From contig CAJVZH010000001.1 in the NCBI GenBank assembly GCA_913020715.1, positions 175,994 through 239,993 on the forward strand: a DNA stretch of 64,000 bases. Direction: 5' to 3'. This document shows, piece after piece, positions 26,908 to 38,292 of this stretch. The DNA is from an uncultured Gammaproteobacteria bacterium. GTDB lineage: Bacteria; Pseudomonadota; Gammaproteobacteria; PS1; Pseudothioglobaceae. Numbering within the stretch: position 1 is the stretch's first letter; every line of letters starts with the position of its first letter. Under the pieces are notes generated by a model, which did not search any database, was not told the origin of the DNA, and was given only the letters and a program-made list of their open reading frames with translations. The position numbers were made by a program, and so were the translations under genes.

Positions 26908-28050
26908 ATGGCAAACTTTAAGAAGGCAGTCGAAAATTTACTAGCGACTGTAGACATTCAAATCAATGGCCCAAGACCTTGGGATATCCAAATTCATAAT
27001 GAAGGCTTTTACGCACGAGTACTAAGTGGCGGCGCTTTAGGGCTTGGTGAAAGCTACATGGATGGCTGGTGGGATTGTGATGCTGTTGATCAATTTATGA
27101 CCAGACTGCTCGGCGGGCGACTTGATAAGATAGTTAAAGGTAGCAACCTTTCTTTTTTTATGATGTTGTTGCGGGCGCGTTTTTCAAATGCTCAAAGCGC
27201 AAAAAGAGCTTATATTGTTGGTGAGGAACATTACGATACGGGCAATGATTTATTCACTCTTATGCTCGATGAAAGAATGAATTATTCCTGTGGCTTTTGG
27301 AAAGAAGCCGAGAGTCTTAATCAAGCACAGGAAGCGAAGCTTGATTTGATTTGTCGGAAAATGCAATTTAAGCCTGGAATGACTGTGCTCGAAATTGGCT
27401 GTGGTTGGGGTGGATTTGCCAAATACGCTGCTGAGAATTACGGTGTTAGCGTTTACGGAGTAACAATTTCAAGAGAGCAAAAGAAATTAGCAGAAGATAT
27501 CTGCAAAGGTCTGGACGTGACTTTTGAATTAAAAGATTATCGAGAGCTTGATACAGAGTACGATCGTATTGTTTCGATTGGCATGTTTGAGCATGTGGGT
27601 TATAAAAATTACAGAGAGTACATGGAAGTTGCCAATCGCTGCCTTAAGGACGGCGGTCTATTCTTGCTTCACACTATCGGCAGAAATACCTCCGAAAAAA
27701 CAACTGACTCTTGGACCAATAAATACATTTTCCCAAATGGCATGACGCCGTCAACTCAACAAGTTGGCGCTGCAACTGAGGGCCTTTTCCAAATTGAGGA
27801 CTGGCACAGCTTTGGCCAATACTATGATACGACCCTTATGGCTTGGCACGAGAATTTTCAAAAGCACTGGAATGAGTTAGAAGGCAATTACGATGCGCGT
27901 TTTAAGCGAATGTGGCAATATTATTTGTTAACGGCTGCAGCCAGTTTTCGTGCGAGGCGCAATCAATTGTGGCAGTTGGTGCTTTCAAAAGACGGCGTAA
28001 AAGGCGGTTACAGCTACAAGAATAATCCACGATTTGAGCAAGGTGTTTAA
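26908..28050 (+). CDS. cfa: Cyclopropane-fatty-acyl-phospholipid synthase
   Basis: This enzyme of 380 residues (388 if the upstream TTG at 26884 is used) methylenates unsaturated acyl chains of membrane phospholipids with S-adenosylmethionine. The SAM motif is VLEIGCGWGGFAK, preceded by the family block LGLGESYMDGWWD and the active-site cysteine in MNYSCGFW. It is monocistronic or read with the GST-like gene 17 bp downstream. In bacteria such modification is linked to acid, osmotic or stationary-phase stress. Confidence 0.93.
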   Translation: MANFKKAVENLLATVDIQINGPRPWDIQIHNEGFYARVLSGGALGLGESYMDGWWDCDAVDQFMTRLLGGRLDKIVKGSNLSFFMMLLRARFSNAQSAKRAYIVGEEHYDTGNDLFTLMLDERMNYSCGFWKEAESLNQAQEAKLDLICRKMQFKPGMTVLEIGCGWGGFAKYAAENYGVSVYGVTISREQKKLAEDICKGLDVTFELKDYRELDTEYDRIVSIGMFEHVGYKNYREYMEVANRCLKDGGLFLLHTIGRNTSEKTTDSWTNKYIFPNGMTPSTQQVGAATEGLFQIEDWHSFGQYYDTTLMAWHENFQKHWNELEGNYDARFKRMWQYYLLTAAASFRARRNQLWQLVLSKDGVKGGYSYKNNPRFEQGV

Positions 28051-28067
28051 ATGATGAAAGCATTTCA

Positions 28068-28769
28068 GTGTCACTAAAACTGGTCAGCTTTAAGGCCTGT
28101 CCTTTTGTTCAACGGGCCGTTATTGCTCTTGAAATGAAGGCCATCGATTATGAGATTGAATATATCAACCTGGCTTGCCCACCAGACTGGTTTTTGGCTA
28201 TCTCGCCACTGGCAAAAGTGCCTCTTCTGATTGTCGAAAACAGCGTTATTTTTGAATCAAACGTGATTAACGAATACATTGATGAGGCTTTTCCAGTTAA
28301 CAGGCTTCATCCTGAGGACTTGCTGTTAAAGGCTCAAAACCGTTCGTGGATTGAGTTTTGCAATACGATATTCATGGCTACTTTCCACCTCACTATTGAT
28401 GAAACACAAGAAAAGTTTGAAAAAACACTGTCTGCATTATGGGTCGACCTCGATCAGATAGAGAAGAACCTGTCGCAAGGCCCATTCTTTAATGGTGAAA
28501 ATATTAGCCTGGTGGATGTGGTGTATGCGCCTGCTTTTCAGCGCTTGAATTATCTGCAAAAAATCCACGGATCGATTATTGATAAAAAACGCCATCCGCA
28601 CATTTTCAAATGGCAGGACAAATTGCTGAAATTGAGGGAGGTAAAGCGTTCATGCGCGCCCGAGATCGAAGAATTGTATTACAAACTATTGTGGACAAGG
28701 CAAGGCTATATTGCCCAATTTATGAATGAGAAAGAATTTGGTGAAAGGCCTGAGAGAAGTGTTTACTAA
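28068..28769 (+). CDS. Glutathione S-transferase-like protein
   Basis: This 233-residue protein starts at GTG. The N-terminal thioredoxin-like domain has the motif FKACPFVQRAVIALE near residues 7-21 and KVPLLIVENSVIFESNVI, the usual cis-Pro and glutathione-binding Glu-Ser region. An all-alpha C-terminal domain follows (NISLVDVVYAPAF). The Cys in ACPF suggests an omega- or beta-type thiol transferase. It follows cfa closely and may be cotranscribed. The substrate is unknown. Confidence 0.85.
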   Translation: MSLKLVSFKACPFVQRAVIALEMKAIDYEIEYINLACPPDWFLAISPLAKVPLLIVENSVIFESNVINEYIDEAFPVNRLHPEDLLLKAQNRSWIEFCNTIFMATFHLTIDETQEKFEKTLSALWVDLDQIEKNLSQGPFFNGENISLVDVVYAPAFQRLNYLQKIHGSIIDKKRHPHIFKWQDKLLKLREVKRSCAPEIEELYYKLLWTRQGYIAQFMNEKEFGERPERSVY

Positions 28770-28848
28770 TCCCAATAAGATGATTAATAAGAACATTCAG
28801 AGTTAGGATTCACGCGCAAATGCGAGAAGAATTCGAGGAAAAATTCAC

Positions 28849-28868
28849 CTCCATTTCAATCAATGGAG
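28849..28868 (-). terminator. Probable terminator of thiE
   Basis: CTCCATT and AATGGAG form a 7-bp stem with a 6-nt loop beginning 11 bp beyond the thiE stop. On the minus strand the hairpin is followed by a short T run. It could also stop plus-strand transcripts from the GST-like gene. Confidence 0.45.
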
Positions 28869-28879
28869 ACTTTACAAAA

Positions 28880-29449
28880 TTAATTAAAGAGTTCGTTAAT
28901 CATCGCAACAGTATCACAACCCGCATCAAGGGCTAGCTGTTGATTCTCAAAGGTAATGCCACCGATACCAACAATTGGAAGGCGCAATTCCTTTTTAGCT
29001 TGAGTGACAACCGACAAAGGGCAATGTTTTGCGTTAGGCTTGGTTGAGGATGCGAACAACGCGCCAAAAGCAACATAGCTCGCTCCTTGGGTTTGCGCTT
29101 GAATGGCGAGACCGAGTTGATTGTAACAAGAAACGCCAATAATAGAATCCTTGCCCAATTGTGCTCTAGCAGTCTGGGCAGATACATCGCTATGACCAAG
29201 GTGAACCCCATTTGCGCCAACTTTTTCACATAGGTTAATATCATCGTTAATGATAAATAAAGTATTATGTGTCAGGCACAGTTCGCGCAACTGACTCGCC
29301 TCATCAAGCCTCAGTTGTTCGTTATCCGTTTTATGACGGTATTGGAGAATATTGACTTGATGTTTGGTGATCACTCCTTCAATCAGAGCGATATCCAGAT
29401 TTTTGTTTGGCGTGATTGCGTATAAACCTTGTATTTTTTGATCTAACAT
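28880..29449 (-). CDS. thiE: Thiamine phosphate synthase
   Basis: This 189-residue TIM-barrel enzyme joins the thiazole and pyrimidine moieties to make thiamine phosphate. It shows GLYAITPN at the N-terminus, ILQYRHK, FIINDDINLCEKVGANGVHL, and IIGVSCYN, all typical. It is slightly shorter than E. coli ThiE but complete. Its ATG is only 2 bp from the lptC start on the other strand, and its AAAGG ribosome-binding site lies within lptC coding sequence. No other thi genes are present. Confidence 0.92.
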   Translation of the reverse strand: MLDQKIQGLYAITPNKNLDIALIEGVITKHQVNILQYRHKTDNEQLRLDEASQLRELCLTHNTLFIINDDINLCEKVGANGVHLGHSDVSAQTARAQLGKDSIIGVSCYNQLGLAIQAQTQGASYVAFGALFASSTKPNAKHCPLSVVTQAKKELRLPIVGIGGITFENQQLALDAGCDTVAMINELFN

Positions 29450-29451
29450 AA

Positions 29452-30408
29452 ATGGCCTTTTTTCAATCCCGGAAAATTCAATTACTAGCGGCTTTGATTA
29501 TAATCGTTGCCGGTGCTTTTTGGACGTATCAAGACGTGGAGTTGACAGTAGGTGCTGTTTCAGAGCCAAGCAGTGAGACCGAAATTATCAAGGAAAAAAT
29601 TAAGGCAGTGCCATACCTTGAAAAAATCGAAAATTTTGCCTTAGAGGAGTACACAGAAGATCAGTTATTGGCGCATTTTATCGAAGCCGAGACCTACTAT
29701 AATTTTGAAAATTCACCCATTCTTTTATTAAATATTAAAGTGACTACGTACGATGAGCGTGGCAATGAGGGTTTTATTCTGTCCTCTAATCGTGCCAACT
29801 ACCTGCGCTCTGGTGAGGTATTTTTTAACGGCGAAGTGAGCATCCAATCGAAGGGCGGCGCATCGCACGAGATTGATACCGAGTCACTGATTGTTCGTGA
29901 AAAAATGAAGCAAATCAAGAGTGATAGGGATGTTGTTTATCTTGGCGAGGGTGCCAAGATTCATGCGCAAGGGATGCAAATGAACACCGACGATGACACG
30001 ATGGAACTTAAAGGCGATATCCGTATTGATCAAGATTCTGGGTCAGAGATTAAAACAAAAAATTTATTTGTTGACCAATCAGACGGGCAAAAGCATTACC
30101 ACACCAAAGAGTACACAACGTATTTGTCTGAAATGAACATTATCAATGCAGACAAAGGTATGGATTTGGATATGAACCAACAGATCATTCAGTTGTTGGG
30201 CAGGGTTGAAATACTGCAAAGCTCCGGAAGCAAAATTCAAAGCAAGAATTTGATTGTTGATCAGTCAAACGGTGGCGAAGTGTATAAGACGGATAACACC
30301 ATTCATTATCAATCTCAAGTGGCGGATATTTTGGCGAAAAGTATGTATTTTGATGCGAAACGTCAAAGGATTGAGTTAACGGGCGGAGTGACGGCGCGTT
30401 ATGAATAA
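29452..30408 (+). CDS. lptC: Long LptC-like lipopolysaccharide transport protein
   Basis: This 318-residue protein has an N-terminal signal anchor (LLAALIIIVAGAFWTY) and a periplasmic LptC-type beta region, as expected for the inner-membrane LPS export component that passes LPS to LptA. Typical LptC is about 190 residues; here the C-terminal half holds a second beta region with repeated units GSEIKTKNLFVDQSDG and GSKIQSKNLIVDQSNG (near 204 and 262). It overlaps lptA by 8 bp. The gene order (no kdsC, no lptB) is unusual. Its start abuts thiE, so its promoter must lie within thiE. Confidence 0.8.
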   Translation: MAFFQSRKIQLLAALIIIVAGAFWTYQDVELTVGAVSEPSSETEIIKEKIKAVPYLEKIENFALEEYTEDQLLAHFIEAETYYNFENSPILLLNIKVTTYDERGNEGFILSSNRANYLRSGEVFFNGEVSIQSKGGASHEIDTESLIVREKMKQIKSDRDVVYLGEGAKIHAQGMQMNTDDDTMELKGDIRIDQDSGSEIKTKNLFVDQSDGQKHYHTKEYTTYLSEMNIINADKGMDLDMNQQIIQLLGRVEILQSSGSKIQSKNLIVDQSNGGEVYKTDNTIHYQSQVADILAKSMYFDAKRQRIELTGGVTARYE

Positions 30409-30886
30409 AATATTGCTCACCCTGTTAGTGCTGTTATCAACTCTGGCTATCGCGTTGCCAGAGGATGCTGGGCAGCCAATCGAAATTACTGCTTACACAG
30501 TGATGATTGATGAGAGTACAAGCATTAGTGAATACACGGGCGATGCAGAGGTTAGGCAGGGCTCACTTTTTCTTTCGGCTGAGTTGATTAAGGTAATTAC
30601 AGCCGACAATGAGGTTTTGAAAGTGATCGCCGAAGGGGCGAAAGAAAAGCCAGCCAAATACTCGCAGAGTCAACCAAATCAGCCTCGCTTTATTGAAGCC
30701 GTTGCCCAGTTAATCGTCTACGATGTGGCAAATGGCTTGGTGCTTCTCAAGGGTGATGCTCATTTGGTTCAGGGCTTTGATTCCTTTAGTGGTGAGACCC
30801 TGGACTATGATATTGTTAATGATAAAGTCATCGTTAAAGGCTCTGATGATGGCACAAAGCGCGTCAAGTTCAAAATTAAAATGTAG
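30401..30886 (+). CDS. lptA: Lipopolysaccharide transport periplasmic protein LptA
   Basis: This 161-residue protein has a signal peptide (MNKILLTLLVLLSTLAIA) followed by an OstA-like beta-jellyroll: QPIEITAYTVMIDESTSISEYTGDAEVRQG at about 24-53 is the classic LptA opening, described here by its key residues rather than in full. It bridges inner-membrane LptBFGC and outer-membrane LptDE. It starts inside lptC and is followed 3 bp later by acylphosphatase instead of the usual lptB. Confidence 0.88.
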   Translation: MNKILLTLLVLLSTLAIALPEDAGQPIEITAYTVMIDESTSISEYTGDAEVRQGSLFLSAELIKVITADNEVLKVIAEGAKEKPAKYSQSQPNQPRFIEAVAQLIVYDVANGLVLLKGDAHLVQGFDSFSGETLDYDIVNDKVIVKGSDDGTKRVKFKIKM

Positions 30887-30889
30887 TTA

Positions 30890-31165
30890 ATGAAGTGCGC
30901 CATTAAAGCGAGAGTGATTGGACGCGTACAAGGCGTGTATTTTCGGGCTGCGACACAAATTGAGGCCAACAAGCTTGACATAACTGGCTGGGTGAAAAAC
31001 ACCGCAGAGGGTGATGTATGCCTTCAGGCCGAAGGAGGTGAGGCAGATCTCGAGCAGCTTGTGCTTTGGCTGCACAGCGGTCCGAAGCTCGCCAAGGTGG
31101 AGCAAGTTGTCGTCGAAAGCAGCGATGCTTCCGACTCATTTCAAGGTTTTGATATTCGCAACTAG
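30890..31165 (+). CDS. acyP: Acylphosphatase
   Basis: This 91-residue protein hydrolyses acyl phosphates. The phosphate-binding loop GRVQGVYFR contains the catalytic Arg, and the catalytic Asn lies in GWVKNTAEG. It is full length for the family and follows lptA by 3 bp in the same direction, so it may be cotranscribed. It is convergent with adk. Confidence 0.92.
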   Translation: MKCAIKARVIGRVQGVYFRAATQIEANKLDITGWVKNTAEGDVCLQAEGGEADLEQLVLWLHSGPKLAKVEQVVVESSDASDSFQGFDIRN

Positions 31166-31172
31166 TCTGCGT

Positions 31173-33091
<1,919 letters not shown>

Positions 33092-33239
33092 ATTGAGTTG
33101 TTTGTCTGTTTGATCGAGATGGGTTTTATGACTGATAAAACAAGTTCTTTAACTGCGAGAAAGTATATCAGTTCGTTACAAAATCTCACTTAAATATTCT
33201 ATAGTTAAGTTTAATTATTTTGTCTTGAATGCGGCTATT

Positions 33240-33938
33240 TTAATTAGCGTCAATCGGTAAAACTTCAGAAAAATCAACAATGTTGGTAAAGCCAGGAACA
33301 GTCTTGGATTCTATTTTTGAACTGGGCTTGCTGATGGCAACAATGTGCTTTATATCAAATTGTTTGGCGGACTGTAAGACATCCAAGGAGTCGTCAAAAA
33401 ATATCGTCCGCTCTTTATTCAGATTGAGCTCGATCGACAATTGCTTCCAAAAGCCTTGTTCCTGCTTGGCAACACCATAGTCGTGTGAGGAGATAATGCC
33501 GTCAAAATAACCTTCCAGCTGTACGATTGACATTTTGAGTTTAATGGTTTTTCGGTGGGCATTTGTGGCCAAAATAATTTTTTTATTGCTGGCTCTGGCC
33601 TCAACGAGAAAATCTTTGACGTGAGGCAATACTTGGATTAAATGAGAGATATTGAGCTTAAGCTCAACAATATTCAGTTCGAATTTAGCTTGCCAGTAAT
33701 CTAGGCAATACCAACTGAGCTTACCCATTTCGGCTTTGAGCATCGGCATAATAGTATCTTTGGCCTCTTGGTGGCTGATATTATGCTTTTCAGCATACAC
33801 CAAAGGCAGGTATTCCATCCAAAAATGCAGGTCAAAATTAAGATCTAGCAGTGTGCCGTCTAAGTCCAGTAGGACGGTGTCAATTGCTTGCCAGTCGACA
33901 GCTACTGAGGATTTATTTTCTGCGCCAAGTGGTGCCAT
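33240..33938 (-). CDS. HAD-superfamily hydrolase, YrfG-like nucleotidase
   Basis: This HAD phosphatase of about 232 residues has motif [11 protein letters not shown], motif [10 protein letters not shown] and motif [11 protein letters not shown]; the helical cap between I and II is present. It resembles YrfG (GMP/IMP 5'-nucleotidase). The ATG at 33938 has GAAG nine bases upstream; longer forms from 33947 or TTG 33965 are possible. In every case its start lies inside the 3' end of cysS, implying translational coupling. Confidence 0.8.
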   Translation of the reverse strand: MAPLGAENKSSVAVDWQAIDTVLLDLDGTLLDLNFDLHFWMEYLPLVYAEKHNISHQEAKDTIMPMLKAEMGKLSWYCLDYWQAKFELNIVELKLNISHLIQVLPHVKDFLVEARASNKKIILATNAHRKTIKLKMSIVQLEGYFDGIISSHDYGVAKQEQGFWKQLSIELNLNKERTIFFDDSLDVLQSAKQFDIKHIVAISKPSSKIESKTVPGFTNIVDFSEVLPIDAN

Positions 33939-35301
33939 TTGAGCCATCTTCAAGAATAATTTCAAGTGCCATCAATTCGTCTCGAATTTGATCCGACATG
34001 GCAAAGTCTTTTGCCGCTCTTGCCCCGTCTCTTTGGCGAATTTTGTCGTCAATGTCAGTGTCTGAGAGCCCCGCACCTTGTTTTAGAAATGTTTCTGAAT
34101 CGCCCTCAAGGATGCCAATGAAACCACCGAGTTTTCGTAGAAGTTGCGCTAGGGCGCCGGCTTGGTCGAGATCTTTTTCGCGCTCGGTATTGATGTGTTT
34201 TGCAACTTCAAAAAGAACACTAAGGGCAATCGGTGTATTGAAGTCGTCATCGAGTGCGGCGTTAAAACGATTCTCATAATCAAAACGCATTGCCACTTCA
34301 TTCATTGCTGAATCACTGGCGCTTAATCCACGAACGGCTGTGTAGAGGCGCGTCAGTGCCGTTTTGGCATTGGAGAGGTTTTCGTCGCTAAAGTTAAGCG
34401 GTGAGCGATAATGGCTGCTCATAATAAAGTAACGAAGAGATTCGCCGTCATATTTTTTTAGCACACCGCGAATGGTGAAGAAGTTATTGAGCGATTTACT
34501 CATCTTTTCGTCATTAATTTTGACGAAGCCGACATGCATCCAAGTATTGACGAAAGTGCAATCATTGGCGCCCTCAGATTGTGCAATTTCGTTCTCATGA
34601 TGCGGAAACGTCAAATCCATGCCACCACCGTGCAAGTCGAAATGATTGCCCAGGTGGTGTGTTGCCATCGCCGAACATTCGATATGCCAGCCTGGGCGTC
34701 CATCACCCCATGGTGATTCCCATTTTGGTTCGTCCGGTTTGGCCATCTTCCATAAGACAAAATCCAAAGGGTCGTTTTTATCGCTTTCTACATCAACGCG
34801 GGCACCCGCTTCCAAGTCGTCAAGGTTTTTTCCAGAAAGCTTGCCATAACCTTCAAAATTTCTTACCGAGTAATACACATCACCATTTTTCCCTTGATAG
34901 GCGATGCCTTTGTTAATCAGGGTTTCAATCATATAAAACATTTGATCAATCGACTCTGTCGCGCGTGGCTCGACATCTGGCTCGAGCACCCCTAGTGCGC
35001 GCTCGTCTTCGTGCATGGCGTCAATAAAGCGCTGCGTTAGAGTGTAAATGTCCTCTTTGTTTTCAATCGCACGTTTGATGATCTTATCATCAATATCGGT
35101 GATATTTCTAACGTACTTAACTTCAGGAAAGTTGCGGCGTAGATGCCTAGTAATAACATCAAACATCACCAAAACACGGGCATGACCCATATGGCAATAA
35201 TCGTAGACCGTCATTCCGCAGACATAGATTCCAATATCCTCAGGATTGATCGGCTGAAAGACTTCTTTTTGATTGGTTAAGGTGTTGTATATCTTGAGCA
35301 T
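33913..35301 (-). CDS. cysS: Cysteinyl-tRNA synthetase
   Basis: This 462-residue class I aminoacyl-tRNA synthetase charges tRNA-Cys. The HIGH-type motif is CHMGHARV, the KMSKS motif is KMSKSLNN, and the zinc site includes the Cys of YVCGMTVYD and the [11 protein letters not shown] region. Length is normal. It overlaps the HAD gene downstream. Upstream (35302-35438) is a divergent region with the peroxiredoxin promoter. Confidence 0.96.
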   Translation of the reverse strand: MLKIYNTLTNQKEVFQPINPEDIGIYVCGMTVYDYCHMGHARVLVMFDVITRHLRRNFPEVKYVRNITDIDDKIIKRAIENKEDIYTLTQRFIDAMHEDERALGVLEPDVEPRATESIDQMFYMIETLINKGIAYQGKNGDVYYSVRNFEGYGKLSGKNLDDLEAGARVDVESDKNDPLDFVLWKMAKPDEPKWESPWGDGRPGWHIECSAMATHHLGNHFDLHGGGMDLTFPHHENEIAQSEGANDCTFVNTWMHVGFVKINDEKMSKSLNNFFTIRGVLKKYDGESLRYFIMSSHYRSPLNFSDENLSNAKTALTRLYTAVRGLSASDSAMNEVAMRFDYENRFNAALDDDFNTPIALSVLFEVAKHINTEREKDLDQAGALAQLLRKLGGFIGILEGDSETFLKQGAGLSDTDIDDKIRQRDGARAAKDFAMSDQIRDELMALEIILEDGSNGTTWRRK

Positions 35302-35398
35302 AGCGACATTTTATACAAATATCAGTAAGTCGAGCGTCAAAGGCGCTAAAGCATTCAATTTGTAAGGGTTTTAGGGCTCAAAGAAAGTCAAAAAATTG

Positions 35399-35404
35399 TA
35401 TAAT
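35399..35404 (+). promoter_or_regulatory. TATAAT -10 element of the peroxiredoxin gene
   Basis: A consensus TATAAT stands 35 bp before the ATG, with TAGGAG as ribosome-binding site in between. There is no clear -35 at 17 bp, so an activator (for example a peroxide sensor) is possible but not shown. Confidence 0.4.
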
Positions 35405-35438
35405 TGTCGGGTTTTTCACATTAATTTAGGAGCTAACC

Positions 35439-36038
35439 ATGAGCGTATTAGTAACACAACAAGCACCAGACTTTACAGCGACTGCTGTTTTGGCGAACGG
35501 CGCAATCGTAGAAGACTTTCAACTGTCTAGCCTGAAAGGCAAAAAAATCGTATTATTCTTCTACCCACTAGACTTTACATTTGTCTGCCCATCAGAAATT
35601 TTGGCACACCACCACCGTGTGTCTGCTTTTGCTGAGCGCGGTGTTGAATTGGTTGGCGTTTCAATCGATTCAAGATTTACTCACAATGCGTGGCGTAACA
35701 CAGCCATCAACGACGGCGGCATTGGCGCGATTGATTTCCCACTAGTTGCTGACATGGATCACTCAATCATGGAAGCGTACGGCGTTGTTCATCCAGACGG
35801 CATTGCTCTTCGAGCTTCTTTCCTGATTGACGAGAACTTCGATGTGCGCCACCAAGTTGTTAACGATCTCCCTTTAGGTAGAAACGTTGACGAAATGTTG
35901 CGTATGGTTGACGCTTTAGAGTTCCACACAAGCCACGGCGAAGTTTGCCCTGCAGGCTGGACTAAAGGCGACGCGGGTATGGATGCATCACCAGACGGCG
36001 TTGCAGCTTACTTATCAGAAAATGCTGACGACTTATAA
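35439..36038 (+). CDS. Typical 2-Cys peroxiredoxin (AhpC/Prx1 type)
   Basis: This 199-residue thiol peroxidase reduces hydrogen peroxide and organic peroxides. The peroxidatic Cys is C50 in DFTFVCPSE and the resolving Cys is C170 in GEVCPAGW. Sarcosine oxidase in this genome makes hydrogen peroxide, so such an enzyme is metabolically relevant, although it is not in the same operon. It is followed by a hairpin and then rubredoxin. Confidence 0.93.
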   Translation: MSVLVTQQAPDFTATAVLANGAIVEDFQLSSLKGKKIVLFFYPLDFTFVCPSEILAHHHRVSAFAERGVELVGVSIDSRFTHNAWRNTAINDGGIGAIDFPLVADMDHSIMEAYGVVHPDGIALRASFLIDENFDVRHQVVNDLPLGRNVDEMLRMVDALEFHTSHGEVCPAGWTKGDAGMDASPDGVAAYLSENADDL

Positions 36039-36056
36039 GTCGTTGAGATTTTGATA

Positions 36057-36085
36057 AAAAAAGGGGGGCTTGGCTTCCCTTTTTT
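36057..36085 (+). terminator. Rho-independent terminator after the peroxiredoxin gene
   Basis: AAAAAAGGG (36057-36065) pairs with CCCTTTTTT (36077-36085) around an 11-nt loop. The A and T tracts would make it work in either direction. It separates the peroxiredoxin gene from rubredoxin. Confidence 0.65.
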
Positions 36086-36109
36086 GTCTCTGGAGACAAC
36101 AGGACTCTA

Positions 36110-36277
36110 ATGATGAAAACATACGAATGCATTATTTGCGGCTGGGTTTACGACGAGGCCAAGGGCGATCCAAAAGAAGGTCTTGCGCCGGGAACACGCT
36201 GGGAAGATATTCCCGAGGACTGGGTTTGCCCTGATTGCGGAGCTAGTAAGGATCAGTTCGAGATGACAGAAGTTTAA
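36110..36277 (+). CDS. Rubredoxin
   Basis: This 55-residue protein carries two Cys pairs, C7/C10 in ECIICGW and C40/C43 in WVCPDCGA, that bind a single iron. It starts with ATG-ATG, either of which could be used (36110 or 36113). Rubredoxins pass electrons to oxidative stress enzymes or hydroxylases; here it sits 72 bp behind a peroxiredoxin gene, suggesting a peroxide-related or general redox role. No rubredoxin reductase is present. Confidence 0.95.
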   Translation: MMKTYECIICGWVYDEAKGDPKEGLAPGTRWEDIPEDWVCPDCGASKDQFEMTEV

Positions 36278-36414
36278 GTTAATGCTTGCCTAGCCCTAAC
36301 AAAAATATTCTGCACTTGTCGTTCCATAATAATTATGTAGTGAGAACAAAAAATAATTCTCGCTAAAGCCCGTCTAGTAAAATGCACACACAGTTAATAA
36401 TTCAAGGTTAAGTC

Positions 36415-37485
36415 ATGTCAAAAATATTAGTTCTGCCAGGTGATGGCATCGGTAAAGAAATTATTGCGCAAGCATTAAAAGTGATCGATTCATTAAATGC
36501 GAATGACAATTTAGGCATGGAGCTTGTCCACGGTTTGATTGGTGGTAGTGCTTATGACGAAACCGGTTCGCCTCTGCCAGATGAAACCTTAAAAGCAGCT
36601 AAAGAGTGTGATTCCATTCTGCTTGGCGCCGTTGGTGGTTACCAATGGGAGGCACTTGACAGACCGCTGCGCCCAGAGCGTGGTTTGCTTGGTCTTAGAG
36701 CGGAGATGGATTTATTTTCAAACCTTCGTCCAGCAATTCTTTATCCACAGTTAGCAGCAGCTTCATCTCTTAAAGAAGAGATTGTCTCGGGCTTGGACTT
36801 GATGATTGTGCGTGAATTGGTTGGCGGCATTTACTTTGGCGAGCCTCGCGGTATCGAAGTCAAAGACGGTCAGCGTTTTGGTATTAATTCGGCCACTTAC
36901 TTCGAGTCAGAAATTGCGCGTATTGGTCATTCGGCGTTCCAAATTGCACAAAAAAGAGACAAACGCGTTTGTTCGGTTGATAAAGCCAATGTGCTTGAAG
37001 TGTGCGAGCTTTGGCGTGAAGTAATGGAAGAAGTTTCTAAAGACTATCCAGACGTTGAGCTTTCTCACATTTACGTTGACAATGCCGCAATGCAGCTCGT
37101 CAAAGCGCCAAAACAGTTTGACGTGATGGTGACAAGTAATCTATTCGGTGATGTGCTATCCGATTGCGCTGCGATGCTTACAGGCTCGATCGGCATGCTG
37201 CCGTCAGCCTCGCTTAACAAAGATAACTTTGGTATGTACGAGCCAATTCACGGCTCTGCGCCAGACATTGCTGGTAAAGACATTGCCAACCCGTTAGCGA
37301 CTATTCTTTCGGTTGCCATGATGTTGCGCTACTCACTTAATCAGACGAACCTAGCAGACAAGATTGAAGCGGCAGTTAGTACTGTGCTTGATCAAGGTTA
37401 TCGCACTGGCGATATTGCTGCACAGGGCGATACTGTCATCGGTACAGAGGAGATGGGCGACCTAGTTGTGGCTGCTTTAAAATAA
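36415..37485 (+). CDS. leuB: 3-isopropylmalate dehydrogenase
   Basis: This 356-residue enzyme performs the third step of leucine biosynthesis. It shows the start [12 protein letters not shown], the NAD-dependent signature [32 protein letters not shown] and the C-terminal [17 protein letters not shown]. It stands alone without leuA, leuC or leuD, with its own upstream region (36278-36414) and a strong downstream hairpin. Confidence 0.95.
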   Translation: MSKILVLPGDGIGKEIIAQALKVIDSLNANDNLGMELVHGLIGGSAYDETGSPLPDETLKAAKECDSILLGAVGGYQWEALDRPLRPERGLLGLRAEMDLFSNLRPAILYPQLAAASSLKEEIVSGLDLMIVRELVGGIYFGEPRGIEVKDGQRFGINSATYFESEIARIGHSAFQIAQKRDKRVCSVDKANVLEVCELWREVMEEVSKDYPDVELSHIYVDNAAMQLVKAPKQFDVMVTSNLFGDVLSDCAAMLTGSIGMLPSASLNKDNFGMYEPIHGSAPDIAGKDIANPLATILSVAMMLRYSLNQTNLADKIEAAVSTVLDQGYRTGDIAAQGDTVIGTEEMGDLVVAALK

Positions 37486-37532
37486 GCCACTAAGTAGTTA
37501 TGTTTATCAACATACTGTCAATTTAGTGGCTT
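37484..37532 (+). terminator. Terminator of leuB
   Basis: AAGCCACTAA (37484-37493, overlapping the stop codon) pairs perfectly with TTAGTGGCTT (37523-37532), a 10-bp stem with a 29-nt loop, followed by a T-rich sequence that begins the palindrome at 37532. Confidence 0.55.
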
Positions 37533-37568
37533 GTTTATTATTTTGTATTAAATACAAAATAATAAACA
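37532..37568. repeat. Perfect 37-bp palindrome with 18-bp arms
   Basis: The left arm 37532-37549 begins TGTTTATTATTTTG and is exactly complementary to 37551-37568, around a single central A at 37550. It is almost pure A+T and lies between convergent leuB and the DNA glycosylase gene. A bidirectional terminator is the simplest reading. Adjacent bases do not extend the symmetry. Confidence 0.7.
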
Positions 37569-37629
37569 GCTTCTATGGGTCTCGCCGGTAACACTGTTAA
37601 TAGTTCGTACAGATTTCAAGTATGACACT

Positions 37630-38241
37630 TCAATTATCGATTGAGTACCAAAGAAACAGAGAGGCAACCGTTCGATAAGGTTTCCAGTTATTTGAAATTT
37701 CAATGATTCGAGACACTTCTAGCTCGATATTGCCGTCTGAATACAGTCGATTTATTGCTCGAATAATGCCGACGTCTTTAAGTGGAATAATGTCTGGCTC
37801 CAGCAAGTAGAACATACCAAACATTTGCGCCGTCCAGGGGCCGACGCCCTTAATGCTGGTTAGTTCTTCAACAACCTCAGCGTAGTCGCGATTTTGCCAG
37901 TGAGAGGCGCCATTAATTTTATTGACCTTAAAGTGCTCGGCAATATTGATGAAATACTGAGCCTTTTGATTGGAGAGTCCACACGCTCTTAGTTTATCAA
38001 AGCCGGCTTCAAGTACGTTGGGTGTTGTTATTTCCCCAACAACATCAACGATTCTAGCCCAAATGCTTGCCGCCGCTTTAACGGATATTTGTTGCGCCAC
38101 AATCGAGCCCAAGAGAGACTCTAATGCATTTTCTCGTGCTGTTAAAATGCAGTCATTGTGATTCTTGATAATTATTGCTAATTTTTCGTCATGTTGACAC
38201 AAATAATCGAGTGATTCTTGCCAATAATCGGGTTTTTTCAT
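37630..38241 (-). CDS. DNA-3-methyladenine glycosylase II (AlkA-like)
   Basis: This 203-residue HhH-GPD glycosylase removes alkylated bases. The helix-hairpin-helix is LTSIKGVGPWTAQMFGMF and the catalytic Asp falls in PLKDVGIIRAI. It lacks the N-terminal TBP-like domain of E. coli AlkA and has no iron-sulfur cluster cysteines, like many short bacterial AlkA homologues. It is divergent from the dehydrogenase gene at 38493. Confidence 0.88.
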   Translation of the reverse strand: MKKPDYWQESLDYLCQHDEKLAIIIKNHNDCILTARENALESLLGSIVAQQISVKAAASIWARIVDVVGEITTPNVLEAGFDKLRACGLSNQKAQYFINIAEHFKVNKINGASHWQNRDYAEVVEELTSIKGVGPWTAQMFGMFYLLEPDIIPLKDVGIIRAINRLYSDGNIELEVSRIIEISNNWKPYRTVASLFLWYSIDN

Positions 38242-38292
38242 AAATTATTGAAAATAATTAAAAAAATAGCCAAAATAATCCAAATTTCATTG

